Source: an uncultured Aquimarina sp.
GTDB taxonomy: Bacteria > Bacteroidota > Bacteroidia > Flavobacteriales > Flavobacteriaceae
Assembly (NCBI GenBank): GCA_947497175.1
Contig: CANMFM010000003.1
Coordinates: 124,001 to 188,000, forward strand
Reading direction: 5' to 3'
DNA length: 64,000 bases
This document shows positions 1 through 8,991 of the stretch, piece after piece. The notes beneath the pieces were generated by a model. It saw nothing but the letters and a program-made list of their open reading frames with translations. It was not told the DNA's origin and made no database searches. The position numbers and the translations under genes were made by a program. Positions within the stretch are counted from its first letter, which is position 1; each line of letters begins with the position of its first letter.

Positions 1-345
1 TCTGTCTTCGGGCTTTTTGCAAGTACCGTAGCAACTTGCCTCGCTTTAAACGTTACGGCTTCAGATCAATATCTTGCTATTGTGGTACCGGGTAGAATGT
101 ATGCCAAGGCATTTAAAGATAAAGGTCTGGCACCAGAAAACTTGAGCCGAACTCTAGAAGATTCTGGAACGGTAACTTCTGTTCTAATCCCGTGGAACAC
201 CTGTGGTGCTTATCAGAGTGGTGTGCTGGGAGTTCCGGTAGCAGATTATTTCTTTTTTGCGATATTTAATTGGCTTAGCCCATTTATGACGTTACTTTTT
301 GCAGCTTTTCGAATTAAAATTAAACAGTTAGCGCAACGTTCATAA
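1..345 (+). CDS. NhaC-type Na+/H+ antiporter, C-terminal part (5' end outside window)
   Basis: The reading frame is open from base 1 and ends with TAA at 343-345. The visible 114 residues are hydrophobic and include VTASDQYLAIVVPGRMY, the pair EDSGTVTSVLIPWNTCGAY and a last membrane segment near FNWLSPFMTLLFAAF. The D-Q-Y and PWNTCG blocks are typical of the last third of NhaC/YqkI-type sodium/proton antiporters of the inner membrane, which exchange internal Na+ for external H+. The start and about three quarters of the protein lie upstream of the window. The first in-frame ATG seen (82) is an internal methionine, not a start. The substrate cannot be settled from this part. Confidence 0.8.
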   Translation, partial: SVFGLFASTVATCLALNVTASDQYLAIVVPGRMYAKAFKDKGLAPENLSRTLEDSGTVTSVLIPWNTCGAYQSGVLGVPVADYFFFAIFNWLSPFMTLLFAAFRIKIKQLAQRS

Positions 346-510
346 TAGATCATAAAATTATAAAAGAGGTTATCTAAAATAAGCAAAAAAGGGCATTACC
401 TAATATTCCAATTTTGAAACAATCTGCTTATCAATGACTTTAATTTGTCAGATTTCTTCACTACTCTAGGGGTAATTCCTTTTAGAATGTTTATTAGTAT
501 ACAATTTTGT

Positions 511-897
511 TTACACAATTGGGATTGGTTTTTTGTCATTGCCAATAGCGACAAATTTAAATGATCCTTTCACTGCCAGTTCGCGATCATAACTGTACAT
601 ATCTTCTTTATATATTTCTACATCAACCACACAGCTGGTTCTGCCAACCTTCGAAACTTTAGCAACCAACTCAATGATAGTACCTTCTGGGATAGGTTTT
701 TCAAAATCAACTTTATCAGAAGATATAGTTACAACTTTTTTTCTGCTAAAACGAGTCGCACATATAAATGAAACTTCATCCATGAGTTGCAGCGCTGTGC
801 CTCCGAAAAGAGTTTCATAATGATTTGTGGTGTTTGGAAAAACGGCTTTAAAAATTCTGGTTTCGGACCTATTGATTAACTCGTCTATAGTGTTCAT
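511..897 (-). CDS. hotdog-fold acyl-CoA thioesterase
   Basis: A 128-residue single hotdog domain. The block HYETLFGGTALQLMDE is the N/H-x-x-x-x-G-G-x-L-x-x-x-D/E pattern of the YciA/ACOT thioesterase group, which hydrolyses acyl-CoA to free acid and CoA in the cytosol. It is followed by SSDKVDFEKPIPEGTIIELVAKVSKVGRTS, the usual central strand region. The length fits a one-domain enzyme that works as a multimer. It starts at ATG 895-897 and converges on the antiporter gene, with 165 bp between them in which no clear terminator was seen. The acyl chain specificity is unknown. Confidence 0.82.
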   Translation of the reverse strand: MNTIDELINRSETRIFKAVFPNTTNHYETLFGGTALQLMDEVSFICATRFSRKKVVTISSDKVDFEKPIPEGTIIELVAKVSKVGRTSCVVDVEIYKEDMYSYDRELAVKGSFKFVAIGNDKKPIPIV

Positions 898-955
898 ATA
901 ATCGTTGTATAATTTTTTCTTATTATTGTGAGGCTAAAGATAAATCTTATCACAG

Positions 956-963
956 TATCTTTG
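956..963 (+). promoter_or_regulatory. -7 box (TATCTTTG) of the nitroreductase gene
   Basis: Exact match to the Bacteroidota -7 consensus TANNTTTG, 22 bases upstream of the ATG at 986. No convincing TTTG -33 element lies 19-21 nt upstream. Confidence 0.5.
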
Positions 964-985
964 CTATACATTAAAAAAAAATCGA

Positions 986-1615
986 ATGAACATCATAGAA
1001 AGTTTGCAATGGCGTTATGCAACTAAAAAATTTGACAACACTAAAATACTTCCGCAAGAAAAAATAAACACACTCATCGAAGCATTTAATCTTACAGCTA
1101 CCTCATATGGGCTACAACCACTAAAACTTGTAGTAATTAAAAATAAAGAGCTTCAAAAACAGCTTACAGAACATTCATGGAATCAGCAGCAAGTTGCCGA
1201 TGCCTCTCATGTATTAGTTTTATGCATAGAAAACGCTGTAGGCGAAGACTATATCTCCAAATACTTTGATAATGTCAAAGCTACAAGAAATACTCCTGAC
1301 GAAATATTAAAGCCATTTAAAGATCATTTAGTAGATTCTTTCAAAAAGAAACCTGAAGCAGAAATACATAACTGGGCTTCCAAACAAGCGTATTTAGCTA
1401 TGGGGAATTTACTTACTGTATGTGCTGTAGAAGAGATAGACGCATGCCCAATGGAAGGCTTTATTGCTGAAAAATATGACGAAATCCTTACTCTAAACGA
1501 CCGGGGACTTACCTCTGTGCTTGTACTACCGGTAGGATATAGAGCGCACGATGATATGTTTTCAGAATTTAAAAAAGTAAGAAGATCTCTCAAGGATACT
1601 ATAATAACAATGTAA
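986..1615 (+). CDS. NAD(P)H-dependent nitroreductase family oxidoreductase (NfsB-like)
   Basis: 209 residues, the usual length for a one-domain FMN nitroreductase. The N-terminal block RYATKKFD contacts the FMN phosphate in this family. ASKQAYLAMGNLLTVCAVEEIDACPMEGF is the family's helix and loop before the P-M-E-G-F turn, and VLPVGYRAHDD near the C-terminus is the second FMN-binding block. Enzymes of this group reduce quinones, nitroaromatics or enones with NAD(P)H, as cytosolic homodimers. The gene stands alone, divergent from the thioesterase, with its own -7 box 22 bp upstream. The physiological substrate is not evident. Confidence 0.88.
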   Translation: MNIIESLQWRYATKKFDNTKILPQEKINTLIEAFNLTATSYGLQPLKLVVIKNKELQKQLTEHSWNQQQVADASHVLVLCIENAVGEDYISKYFDNVKATRNTPDEILKPFKDHLVDSFKKKPEAEIHNWASKQAYLAMGNLLTVCAVEEIDACPMEGFIAEKYDEILTLNDRGLTSVLVLPVGYRAHDDMFSEFKKVRRSLKDTIITM

Positions 1616-1714
1616 TACTTAGTTTTTGTTTATGCGAGTAGTAATTCTTTTAATTTGAAAAGCGATACTCAAAAAAATATAAAACAGCAACAGGAAAATC
1701 AAAACTCTTTTCGG

Positions 1715-1722
1715 TACTTTTG
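1715..1722 (+). promoter_or_regulatory. -7 box (TACTTTTG) of the DegT-family gene
   Basis: Matches TANNTTTG. The last three bases of the box are TTG, an in-frame alternative start codon (1720) that would lie inside the promoter. This argues for the ATG at 1756 as the real start. Confidence 0.6.
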
Positions 1723-1755
1723 CCGAAAGGAGTTTTTAAATTTAATACTATAGTT

Positions 1756-2946
1756 ATGCCAGGATTTGAATTATTTGGTGCCGAAGAAAAAAAAGAGGTT
1801 CAGGATGTATTAGATAATGGAGTTTTAATGCGATATGGATTTGACCCTATGAGAAATGGTCATCATAAAGCATTAGAGTTAGAAAAGGACCTGGCCAGCA
1901 AAATGCAAACTAAGTATGCCCAGGTAGTATCTAGCGGAACCGCAGCATTAACTGTAGCTTTGGCATGTGCTGGTATTGGCTCTGGTGATGAGGTTATTAT
2001 GCCTACGTTCACATTTGTGGCAAGCTTTGAAGCGATATTATCAGTTGGAGCTACTCCTATCTTATGCGATATTGATGATACGTTAACTTTGGACCCCAAG
2101 GCGGTTGAAGCTGCTATTACGTCAAAAACAAAAGCCATAATGCCAGTACATATGTGTGGATCAATGGCTGATCTAAAGGCTCTTAAGGCTATTTGCGAAA
2201 AACACGATCTTATTTTATTAGAAGATGCATGCCAGGCTATCGGAGGTACATATGATGGCAAGCCTCTTGGAAGCTATGGTGATCTCGGCTGCTTCTCTTT
2301 TGATTATGTAAAAACGATAACTTGCGGAGAAGGCGGAGGAATTATTACGAATTCTAAAACATACGCAGACAGAGCACATAAGTATCAAGATCATGGACAT
2401 GATCATATTGGTACTGACCGTGGAGCCGAAACACATCCGTTTTTGGGATATAATTACAGGCTATCAGAGCTTAATGCTGCCGTAGGTATAGCCCAATTAC
2501 GAAAATTAGACCATACTATCGCTGTTCAAGAAAAGAATTATACAATTTTACGTAATGCTCTAACATCAATCCCTGAGGTAACTTTTAGAAGAGTCCCCGA
2601 GACCGGAGTTGAAAGCTATGCATTTTTAAATATATTTTTACCTTCTGAGGACATTGCCAGAAAAGCTCATAAATCCCTTGGAGCACATGGTGTAGATGCT
2701 TGTTTTTATTGGTATGACAACAACTGGCATTATTATAAAAAGTGGGAACACTTATTAGAACCAAAATCTTTGAATCCATTATCTAAAGAAATACAAACAG
2801 GTTTGCAAAAGAACCATAAACCTTTTGATTCGAGTGATGCCTGGATGGGACGCACAATCTCTTGTCTAATAAAGGTAAGTTGGACTGAAACTGAAATTAA
2901 AGACAGAGCCTCAAAAATGATCACGGCGATACAAGATGTACTGTAG
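1756..2946 (+). CDS. DegT/DnrJ/EryC1/StrS-family PLP-dependent aminotransferase
   Basis: About 396 residues from the ATG at 1756. It has the fold-type I layout of sugar and amino-sugar aminotransferases: the SSGTAALTVAL phosphate-binding loop, EDACQAIGGTY with the ring-stacking/aspartate region, and CFSFDYVKTITCGEGGG with the Schiff-base lysine (about K186) followed by GEGG. GYNYRLSELNAAVGIAQL is the usual substrate-end block. Such enzymes transaminate keto-sugars or related ketones, often for surface polysaccharide or natural-product sugars, but no sugar-biosynthesis genes flank it here, so the substrate is open. An upstream in-frame TTG (1720) is rejected because it sits in the -7 box. Its 3' end faces ribB, 12 bp away. 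Confidence 0.85.
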   Translation: MPGFELFGAEEKKEVQDVLDNGVLMRYGFDPMRNGHHKALELEKDLASKMQTKYAQVVSSGTAALTVALACAGIGSGDEVIMPTFTFVASFEAILSVGATPILCDIDDTLTLDPKAVEAAITSKTKAIMPVHMCGSMADLKALKAICEKHDLILLEDACQAIGGTYDGKPLGSYGDLGCFSFDYVKTITCGEGGGIITNSKTYADRAHKYQDHGHDHIGTDRGAETHPFLGYNYRLSELNAAVGIAQLRKLDHTIAVQEKNYTILRNALTSIPEVTFRRVPETGVESYAFLNIFLPSEDIARKAHKSLGAHGVDACFYWYDNNWHYYKKWEHLLEPKSLNPLSKEIQTGLQKNHKPFDSSDAWMGRTISCLIKVSWTETEIKDRASKMITAIQDVL

Positions 2947-2958
2947 AATGTTAAAAAA

Positions 2959-4110
2959 TTAATATTCTACATACTCTACGATCTCTAACCCATATCCAAT
3001 CATTCCAACACGTTTTTGTTGCACTGTATTAGAGACCAGGCGTAGTTTGTGGATGTTGATATCATGCAAGATCTGCGCGCCTATACCGAAATCTTTTGAA
3101 TCCATAATAATCTTAGGAGCCTTTATTACACTTTCGCCGGTCTGAATTTCTTTTAAAGCACTTAAACGACTTAAAAGATTTAGCGATTGACTTTCTTGAT
3201 TAATAAATAATATAGCACCTTTACCTTCATTATTGATGCGCTGAAACATCGCATCTAATCTCTTATCAGCATTATTAGTTAAAGTACCCAGAATATCATT
3301 ATTATACAATGTAGAGTTAACACGAGTAAGTACCGGCTCATTATCATTCCAGCTACCCAAAGTCAATGCTATATGAATTTGATTATTTGTAGTTTGTTTA
3401 TAGGCTCTAAGTCTATATTTACCGAAACGAGTTACAATATCAAAATCTTCTTTTTTATCAATCAATGAGTCATGTTGCATACGATACGCAACAAGATCTT
3501 CGATGGAAACCAGTTTGAGATCAAATTTTTTTGCAACCTCTAATAATTGTGGTAAACGCGCCATTGTACCATCTTCATTCATTATCTCTACAATAACACC
3601 AGCAGGTTTTAATCCGGCCAATCGTGCAAAATCAATAGCAGCTTCTGTATGTCCTGTTCTTCTTAATACTCCACCTTCTTTAGCTTTTAGTGGAAATATA
3701 TGTCCAGGACGCGCCAACTCATGAGGTTTAGTATCTGGATCTGTTAATGCCAAAATTGTGTTGGCTCTATCACTTGCCGATATACCAGTAGTAACTCCAT
3801 TTCCTTTAAGATCGACAGAAACTGTGAAGGCCGTTTCCATAGGGTCCGTATTATTACCCACCATCATATTCAACTTCAAATCTTCACAACGCTTTTCTGT
3901 TAAAGGAGCACAAATAAGACCTCTACCATGAGTAGCCATAAAGTTGATCATCTCTGGTGTAGCCTTTTCTGCAGCTGCAAGAAAATCTCCTTCATTCTCT
4001 CGATCCTCATCATCTACAACAATAATTACTTTTCCTTGTCTGATATCTTCAATAGCCTCCTGAATGGTATTCAACTTCATCTTTTTTTTGGTCTCAGTAA
4101 TCTGTGACAT
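2959..4110 (-). CDS. ribB: 3,4-dihydroxy-2-butanone 4-phosphate synthase with a degenerate GTP cyclohydrolase II-like domain
   Basis: 383 residues, the length of a bifunctional RibBA. The N-terminal half has the DHBP synthase signatures DDEDRENEGD (acid loop) and RPGHIFPLKAKEGGVLRRTGHTEAAID, so it should convert ribulose 5-phosphate into the four-carbon riboflavin precursor. The C-terminal half aligns with GTP cyclohydrolase II (FGKYRLRAY, QIHIALTLGSW, DFGIGAQILHDINIHKLRLVSN) but the stretch where the three zinc-binding cysteines and catalytic residues should lie (RVNSTLYNNDILGTL) has no cysteine. The second domain is therefore probably not a cyclohydrolase. It is the last gene of the tpx-dgkA-ftsK-lolA-lptF/G run, 50 bp after the permease gene. 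Confidence 0.87.
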   Translation of the reverse strand: MSQITETKKKMKLNTIQEAIEDIRQGKVIIVVDDEDRENEGDFLAAAEKATPEMINFMATHGRGLICAPLTEKRCEDLKLNMMVGNNTDPMETAFTVSVDLKGNGVTTGISASDRANTILALTDPDTKPHELARPGHIFPLKAKEGGVLRRTGHTEAAIDFARLAGLKPAGVIVEIMNEDGTMARLPQLLEVAKKFDLKLVSIEDLVAYRMQHDSLIDKKEDFDIVTRFGKYRLRAYKQTTNNQIHIALTLGSWNDNEPVLTRVNSTLYNNDILGTLTNNADKRLDAMFQRINNEGKGAILFINQESQSLNLLSRLSALKEIQTGESVIKAPKIIMDSKDFGIGAQILHDINIHKLRLVSNTVQQKRVGMIGYGLEIVEYVEY

Positions 4111-4160
4111 AGTGGTTATATTTGCTTAAAAAATTTTCACAAAGATATTTAAAAAGAATA

Positions 4161-5606
4161 CTATTTCTTGGATTTAGAGGATCGTTTTATAAAGAAATCT
4201 CTAACGGGTTGCACAAAGGTGTCAAAATTGAATATTCCTTGATCTGTTGTTGCCCTGTGGGTTAAAAAAATACTGAGCGGAAATATGATAAATGTAGCCA
4301 ACCATGAACCAATAAATGGAGGTATCCCTCCCTCTTCTGCACTATTTTTAGCAAAAATGCCTATAAAGTGATAGGTAAGAAACAATACTACACCAATGAC
4401 TATCGGTAAACCCAAACCACCTTTTCTGATGATAGCCCCTAATGGTGCTCCAACAAAAAACAATAAAATACAAGAAATACCCAGAGCGTACTTATCGTGT
4501 AATGACATTTCATACTTATTTAAAGCTCTTTTCCTAATTATATGATTTTTTTGCGTTGTATTAATATTTCTTATGATTCCATCTGTGTTTGAATATGCGA
4601 GCTTATAAATTTGTAGTTTTTGTCCTGTATCAAAATGATCTTTCAGATCAATTGTATCGGTTAATACAGCATTTTGTTGCGCAGCATATTTTATGTTTTT
4701 ATTAATATCCTTCAACCCATTTCTTCTTTCAATATTATCTACAACCGAGGTAATACTGTTATTAACATATAATGACAAGGTATCAATTTCACTTGCCAAT
4801 TCGTTAACATTGAGCATGTTGTACCCCTTGCTATACTGTTGCGCATCCATATCTACATTATCTAAAGAAGATAAGTCTATGTTAAGAACATATTGCTTAA
4901 AATGAGTTTTGGCAAAAGGAAGTTTTTTTCTTCTTTTCACTGATTTTGGCTGAATTTCGTCATAATAATTACCATCATTAAGCACTAAAGTCACCAAATC
5001 AGAATTTACGTTTCCTTTTAGCTCACCATCGACAGCTTTAATCACAGTAAAATTACCAGGTCTTGCCGCTTTTTTATGTATAATTATGTCTTTAAGATAT
5101 TGATCATTATCCCCATATTTTTCGGCAACTTTAATATTAATATCACCCAAATCATTAAATTGATTGGGAGTAATAACCATAGCAGGTTTTACCTTTACTA
5201 TATTTTTTCTGAGATTAATAAATCGTTTTTCTGAAGCGGGGATAACCGTATTGGAAAAAAGAAATGCACCAATACCTACAAAAAATATAAAAACAGATAA
5301 TGTTCTCATAGCTCTTTGAAGAGAAATACCTGAAGATTTCATTGCTGCAAACTCATAATTTTCGGCAAAATTTCCAAAAATCATGATTGAAGTCAGTAAA
5401 ACTGTTAATGGTAATACCATAGGGATTAACCTTGGCGTAGCAAAGGTTAAAAACTTTAATATGACAGAAAAATCTAAATCTTTACCGGCTAATTCTGAAA
5501 TAAATAACCAGATAGTCTGCAATAAGAGAATAAACATAATGATAATAAAGAGCGGAAAGAATGTCTTTAGAAATGTAGTTAAAATATATCTATCAAGAAT
5601 TTTCAC
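4161..5606 (-). CDS. LptF/LptG (YjgP/YjgQ) family permease
   Basis: 481 residues with the family layout: an N-terminal MKILDRYILTTFLKTFFPLF segment and two more membrane helices (to about residue 125), a large periplasmic beta-jellyroll region, and three C-terminal helices (about 375-455) ending in a basic tail. LptF/G form the inner-membrane part of the LptB2FG ABC machine that pulls lipopolysaccharide out of the inner membrane. Flavobacteria often carry more than one paralogue, so I do not choose between F and G. The start is GTG (5604-5606); the next residues match the family start exactly. The charged, Asn-rich insertion in the periplasmic domain is longer than in enterobacterial proteins. 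Confidence 0.85.
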   Translation of the reverse strand: MKILDRYILTTFLKTFFPLFIIIMFILLLQTIWLFISELAGKDLDFSVILKFLTFATPRLIPMVLPLTVLLTSIMIFGNFAENYEFAAMKSSGISLQRAMRTLSVFIFFVGIGAFLFSNTVIPASEKRFINLRKNIVKVKPAMVITPNQFNDLGDINIKVAEKYGDNDQYLKDIIIHKKAARPGNFTVIKAVDGELKGNVNSDLVTLVLNDGNYYDEIQPKSVKRRKKLPFAKTHFKQYVLNIDLSSLDNVDMDAQQYSKGYNMLNVNELASEIDTLSLYVNNSITSVVDNIERRNGLKDINKNIKYAAQQNAVLTDTIDLKDHFDTGQKLQIYKLAYSNTDGIIRNINTTQKNHIIRKRALNKYEMSLHDKYALGISCILLFFVGAPLGAIIRKGGLGLPIVIGVVLFLTYHFIGIFAKNSAEEGGIPPFIGSWLATFIIFPLSIFLTHRATTDQGIFNFDTFVQPVRDFFIKRSSKSKK

Positions 5607-5744
5607 AAGTTTTGTATTTCCGATTTATCCTATTTTGGATATGTTTATTAAAAATCAAAGAACGCGTATATAATAACACCCGTTCTTAGAAAATATAAAA
5701 AATATATAACTGTCTTTTATTAACTATTTATTTTGAAAAACCTT

Positions 5745-6380
5745 TTAATCCAGACGATTTATATAGTAATTCTCGTATTTAGATTCATCAAATTTAAATA
5801 ATGTCTCAGAAATTGGTTGATTCGTTTTAAAACTATTTACTGTAAAAGTAACATTAGTTCCATTATTAAGTTTCTGAACCATTTTGTAAATATGCTTAGT
5901 TTGCTTATCAATACCAAGTAATATTTCTTTTAAATCACTTTTAGAATCAATAGGAGTTAACTTAATAAATTGAATTTTCCTTCCATTCAAATCCTGAACC
6001 ATATCCATTTTATAAGAATACCCTTCTTCATAAAAGGTCAGCATTTTAGAAGGTGTGATACTATTGTCATCATCTTCGTCCTGAGATGATATATTTATCT
6101 CTTCATCTTCAGGAATGATAACATATATTTTTTTACCATCATACATTCTCTGCGTCCCCATTAAACTAAGAAGATATTTATTTCCTTGCAATGTAACATC
6201 TCCTCTGGTTTCTTGAGATACATTTTCTGCCGGGTTGTTAAGGGCATACTTAAAGCTTATTACAATGTTAGTGTATCCTTTAACCTTTTTAGAAACTTCG
6301 TCTAAAAGACTTTTTGCACTTTGTGCCTGTACCGTAGTAATCCCTATTAAAAACAGTAAAAGTATCGCCTTTTTTATCAT
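5745..6380 (-). CDS. lolA: LolA-like outer-membrane lipoprotein carrier protein
   Basis: 211 residues beginning with a clear Sec signal peptide (MIKKAILLLFLIGITTVQAQ, cleavage after the AQ). The mature part is the half-barrel LolA fold: LLDEVSKKVKGYTNIVISFKY, then TRGDVTLQGNKYLLSLMGTQRMYDGKKIYVIIP, a typical exposed arginine/hydrophobic cup, and a C-terminal strand set. LolA ferries lipoproteins through the periplasm from LolCDE to the outer membrane. It lies directly downstream of ftsK (42 bp) and upstream of the LptF/G-type gene, so envelope biogenesis genes cluster here. Bacteroidota LolA proteins are diverged, which is why the name is given with some reserve. Confidence 0.8.
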   Translation of the reverse strand: MIKKAILLLFLIGITTVQAQSAKSLLDEVSKKVKGYTNIVISFKYALNNPAENVSQETRGDVTLQGNKYLLSLMGTQRMYDGKKIYVIIPEDEEINISSQDEDDDNSITPSKMLTFYEEGYSYKMDMVQDLNGRKIQFIKLTPIDSKSDLKEILLGIDKQTKHIYKMVQKLNNGTNVTFTVNSFKTNQPISETLFKFDESKYENYYINRLD

Positions 6381-6422
6381 TATTTTTTCTTTAATTGCTA
6401 TTATCTTTAAACTTAATTATTG

Positions 6423-8924
6423 CTATTCTTGCTCCAGTAATTGTTGTAGTGAGACTAAGTCAGGAACCAAAACCTGTCTGGCCTTACTACCCTCAAACGG
6501 TCCAACAACACCTGCAGCTTCTAACTGATCAATTAATCGACCTGCACGATTGTATCCAAGTTTTAATTTTCTTTGTAATAGAGATGCTGATCCCTGCTGA
6601 GCCGTAACGATTACTTCTGCAGCTTCATTAAAGAGTTTATCTCTATCGCTCTTATCTATATCAAGACTTGTGCCACTTTCTTCGCCTACATATTCTGGTA
6701 ACAAGTGTGCGTCAGGGTATGCTTTTTGACTTCCAATATACTCGGTGATTTTTTCTACCTCCGGGGTATCTACAAATGCACATTGAATCCTTATAACATC
6801 ATTCCCTTGTGTATATAGCATATCACCACGACCTATCAGCTGGTCTGCTCCTCCGGTGTCAAGAATAGTACGCGAATCTATTTTAGATGTTACTCTAAAC
6901 GCAATTCGTGCGGGGAAATTAGCTTTAATCATACCTGTAATCACATTTACTGATGGTCTTTGTGTCGCTATAATTAAATGTATCCCAATTGCTCTAGCTA
7001 ACTGAGCCAGTCTTGCTATAGGGGTTTCTACCTCTTTACCAGCTGTCATAATAAGATCTGCAAACTCATCTACAACTAATACAATGTAAGGCAAAAATCT
7101 ATGTCCGTTTTCCGGATTAAGTTTTCTGGCTTTAAACTTTGTATTATACTCTTTGATATTACGAACCATTGCATTTTTTAGGAGATCGTAGCGAGCATCC
7201 ATTTCTATACAAAGAGAATTAAGCGTATTGATTACCTTAGTATTATCTGTAATTATAGCTTCTTCTGTATCTGGCAACTTAGCAAGATAATGTCGCTCTA
7301 TCTTGTTAAAGAGAGTAAGTTCGACCTTTTTAGGATCAACAAGTACAAATTTTACTTCTGCAGGATGTTTTTTATATAGTAATGAAGTTAATATAGCATT
7401 AAGTCCTACCGATTTACCCTGACCGGTTGCACCTGCCATAAGAAGGTGAGGCATTTTGGCTAAATCAACTACAAATGTTTCGTTAGAAATCGTTTTACCC
7501 AAAGACAACGGCAATTCCATCTCGGCATTTTGAAACTTAGGCGATGCAATAGCCGATCTCATTGATACAATGGTAGCATTTTTATTAGGAACCTCTATAC
7601 CGATAGTTCCTTTTCCTGGTATTGGAGCAATAATACGAATACCAAGCGCTGCCAAAGATAATGCAATATCATCTTCTAAGTTTTTAATTTTAGAAATACG
7701 TATCCCTGCCTCGGGCACAATCTCATACAATGTAACTGTAGGACCTACTGTAGCTTTAATCTGAGCAATCTCTATCTTATAATTTTTGAGCGTCTCGACA
7801 ATTCTGTTTTTATTTTCTTCTAATTCTCCCTGATCGATGGTAATTCCTCCTGCATTAGCCGTATAATCCTTTAATAAGTCAATAGTCGGGAACCTAAAAT
7901 TACCAAGTTCTAATTTGGGATCAAACTCTCCAAAATCTTTCATCAACTTATTACTTAAATCTTTAACAACTTCTTCTTCAACAGTTGTTTCAACTTCCAT
8001 TGCTATGTCCTCTGGATTATCCTCAGATTTTATAATTAGTTTTTCAGGGACTTCAGAATCACGGTTTTTTGGATTACCATAGAAATCATTAATGGTGGTG
8101 TTTAGTGTGATCTCGTTAGCAGTATCATCCTGTTTACTGCTATCGTCAGTAACATTTGCATTTTTTTCTTCGTTCTTTTTACCGATATCTTTAGACCTGG
8201 CTATAATAGCGTCAATTTTTTCTTTAAGACCGGAGCTTGTTGATTCATCTGTATTTGTAACAGCGGTTGGTACTGCATGACCATTATTTGTTGTCTGGGG
8301 TTCATCAAAATCTTTTGCGATAGCTTTTTGTGTATTTTTTATAGACGCAGTAAGTTTTTCTGGAGTATATCGCAAACGCACTACTATATAAACTATAGCA
8401 AAAAATGCAAGCACAAGTACAGTACCTATAAACCCAATATAGTCTTGCAAAAAATCGTTGGTTTCATATCCTATTATGCCTGCCATTAAGCCATTTTCGC
8501 TTTTAGCAAATCCAAGAACAACTGAGATCCATATCATAACTAATGATCCCCAAAACCAAAACCCTGCTAATTTTCTTTTATTTAAATCAAAGAAAAGATA
8601 CACGCCCGTCAATGAGGTTAAGAATGGGATAATTAATGCAGAGATACCAAAACCTTTAAAAATAAAAAAATGACTTACAACTGCTCCAAATTTACTTAGC
8701 CAGTTTTTGGGCGATGATGTTCTGTTATAGAATTGTGATATTTCGCTTTGATCAATTTTCCAATTAAAGAAGAATGAAATAAAAGCGAAAAATAAACCTA
8801 TCCCTAAAAAGAATAAAAAACTACCCAATACAACTTTTTGCTGTCTTGACAATGTAAATTTTTCTCTTAATGAAGTTTTATTTTTAGTTGTTTTCTTTTT
8901 TGTACTTACCTTTCTTTTAGCCAT
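6423..8924 (-). CDS. ftsK: DNA translocase FtsK
   Basis: About 833 residues. Four membrane helices occupy roughly residues 30-190, followed by an acidic, low-complexity linker, then the motor: alpha domain, Walker A GATGQGKSVGLNAILTS, Walker B YIVLVVDEFADLIM, the ATQRPSVNVITGMIKANFPARIAF motif, and the C-terminal gamma winged helix (LLQRKLKLGYNRAGRLIDQLEAAGVVGP) that reads KOPS-like sites. FtsK anchors at the septum and pumps chromosome ends toward dif. The chosen start is the ATG at 8922-8924. A longer reading from TTG 8943-8945 would put the start inside a -7 box, so I reject it. It lies between dgkA and the lolA-like gene. Confidence 0.95.
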   Translation of the reverse strand: MAKRKVSTKKKTTKNKTSLREKFTLSRQQKVVLGSFLFFLGIGLFFAFISFFFNWKIDQSEISQFYNRTSSPKNWLSKFGAVVSHFFIFKGFGISALIIPFLTSLTGVYLFFDLNKRKLAGFWFWGSLVMIWISVVLGFAKSENGLMAGIIGYETNDFLQDYIGFIGTVLVLAFFAIVYIVVRLRYTPEKLTASIKNTQKAIAKDFDEPQTTNNGHAVPTAVTNTDESTSSGLKEKIDAIIARSKDIGKKNEEKNANVTDDSSKQDDTANEITLNTTINDFYGNPKNRDSEVPEKLIIKSEDNPEDIAMEVETTVEEEVVKDLSNKLMKDFGEFDPKLELGNFRFPTIDLLKDYTANAGGITIDQGELEENKNRIVETLKNYKIEIAQIKATVGPTVTLYEIVPEAGIRISKIKNLEDDIALSLAALGIRIIAPIPGKGTIGIEVPNKNATIVSMRSAIASPKFQNAEMELPLSLGKTISNETFVVDLAKMPHLLMAGATGQGKSVGLNAILTSLLYKKHPAEVKFVLVDPKKVELTLFNKIERHYLAKLPDTEEAIITDNTKVINTLNSLCIEMDARYDLLKNAMVRNIKEYNTKFKARKLNPENGHRFLPYIVLVVDEFADLIMTAGKEVETPIARLAQLARAIGIHLIIATQRPSVNVITGMIKANFPARIAFRVTSKIDSRTILDTGGADQLIGRGDMLYTQGNDVIRIQCAFVDTPEVEKITEYIGSQKAYPDAHLLPEYVGEESGTSLDIDKSDRDKLFNEAAEVIVTAQQGSASLLQRKLKLGYNRAGRLIDQLEAAGVVGPFEGSKARQVLVPDLVSLQQLLEQE

Positions 8925-8942
8925 TTTTTGAATGTCTTGTCG

Positions 8943-8950
8943 CAAAAATA
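8943..8950 (-). promoter_or_regulatory. -7 box (TATTTTTG) upstream of ftsK
   Basis: On the minus strand the bases read TATTTTTG, an exact TANNTTTG match, 18 bases upstream of the ftsK ATG. The final TTG is the false in-frame start codon. Confidence 0.55.
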
Positions 8951-8991
8951 CGAATATCTATATTGGAACGTAAAAATGCCTGAAAAATTTT

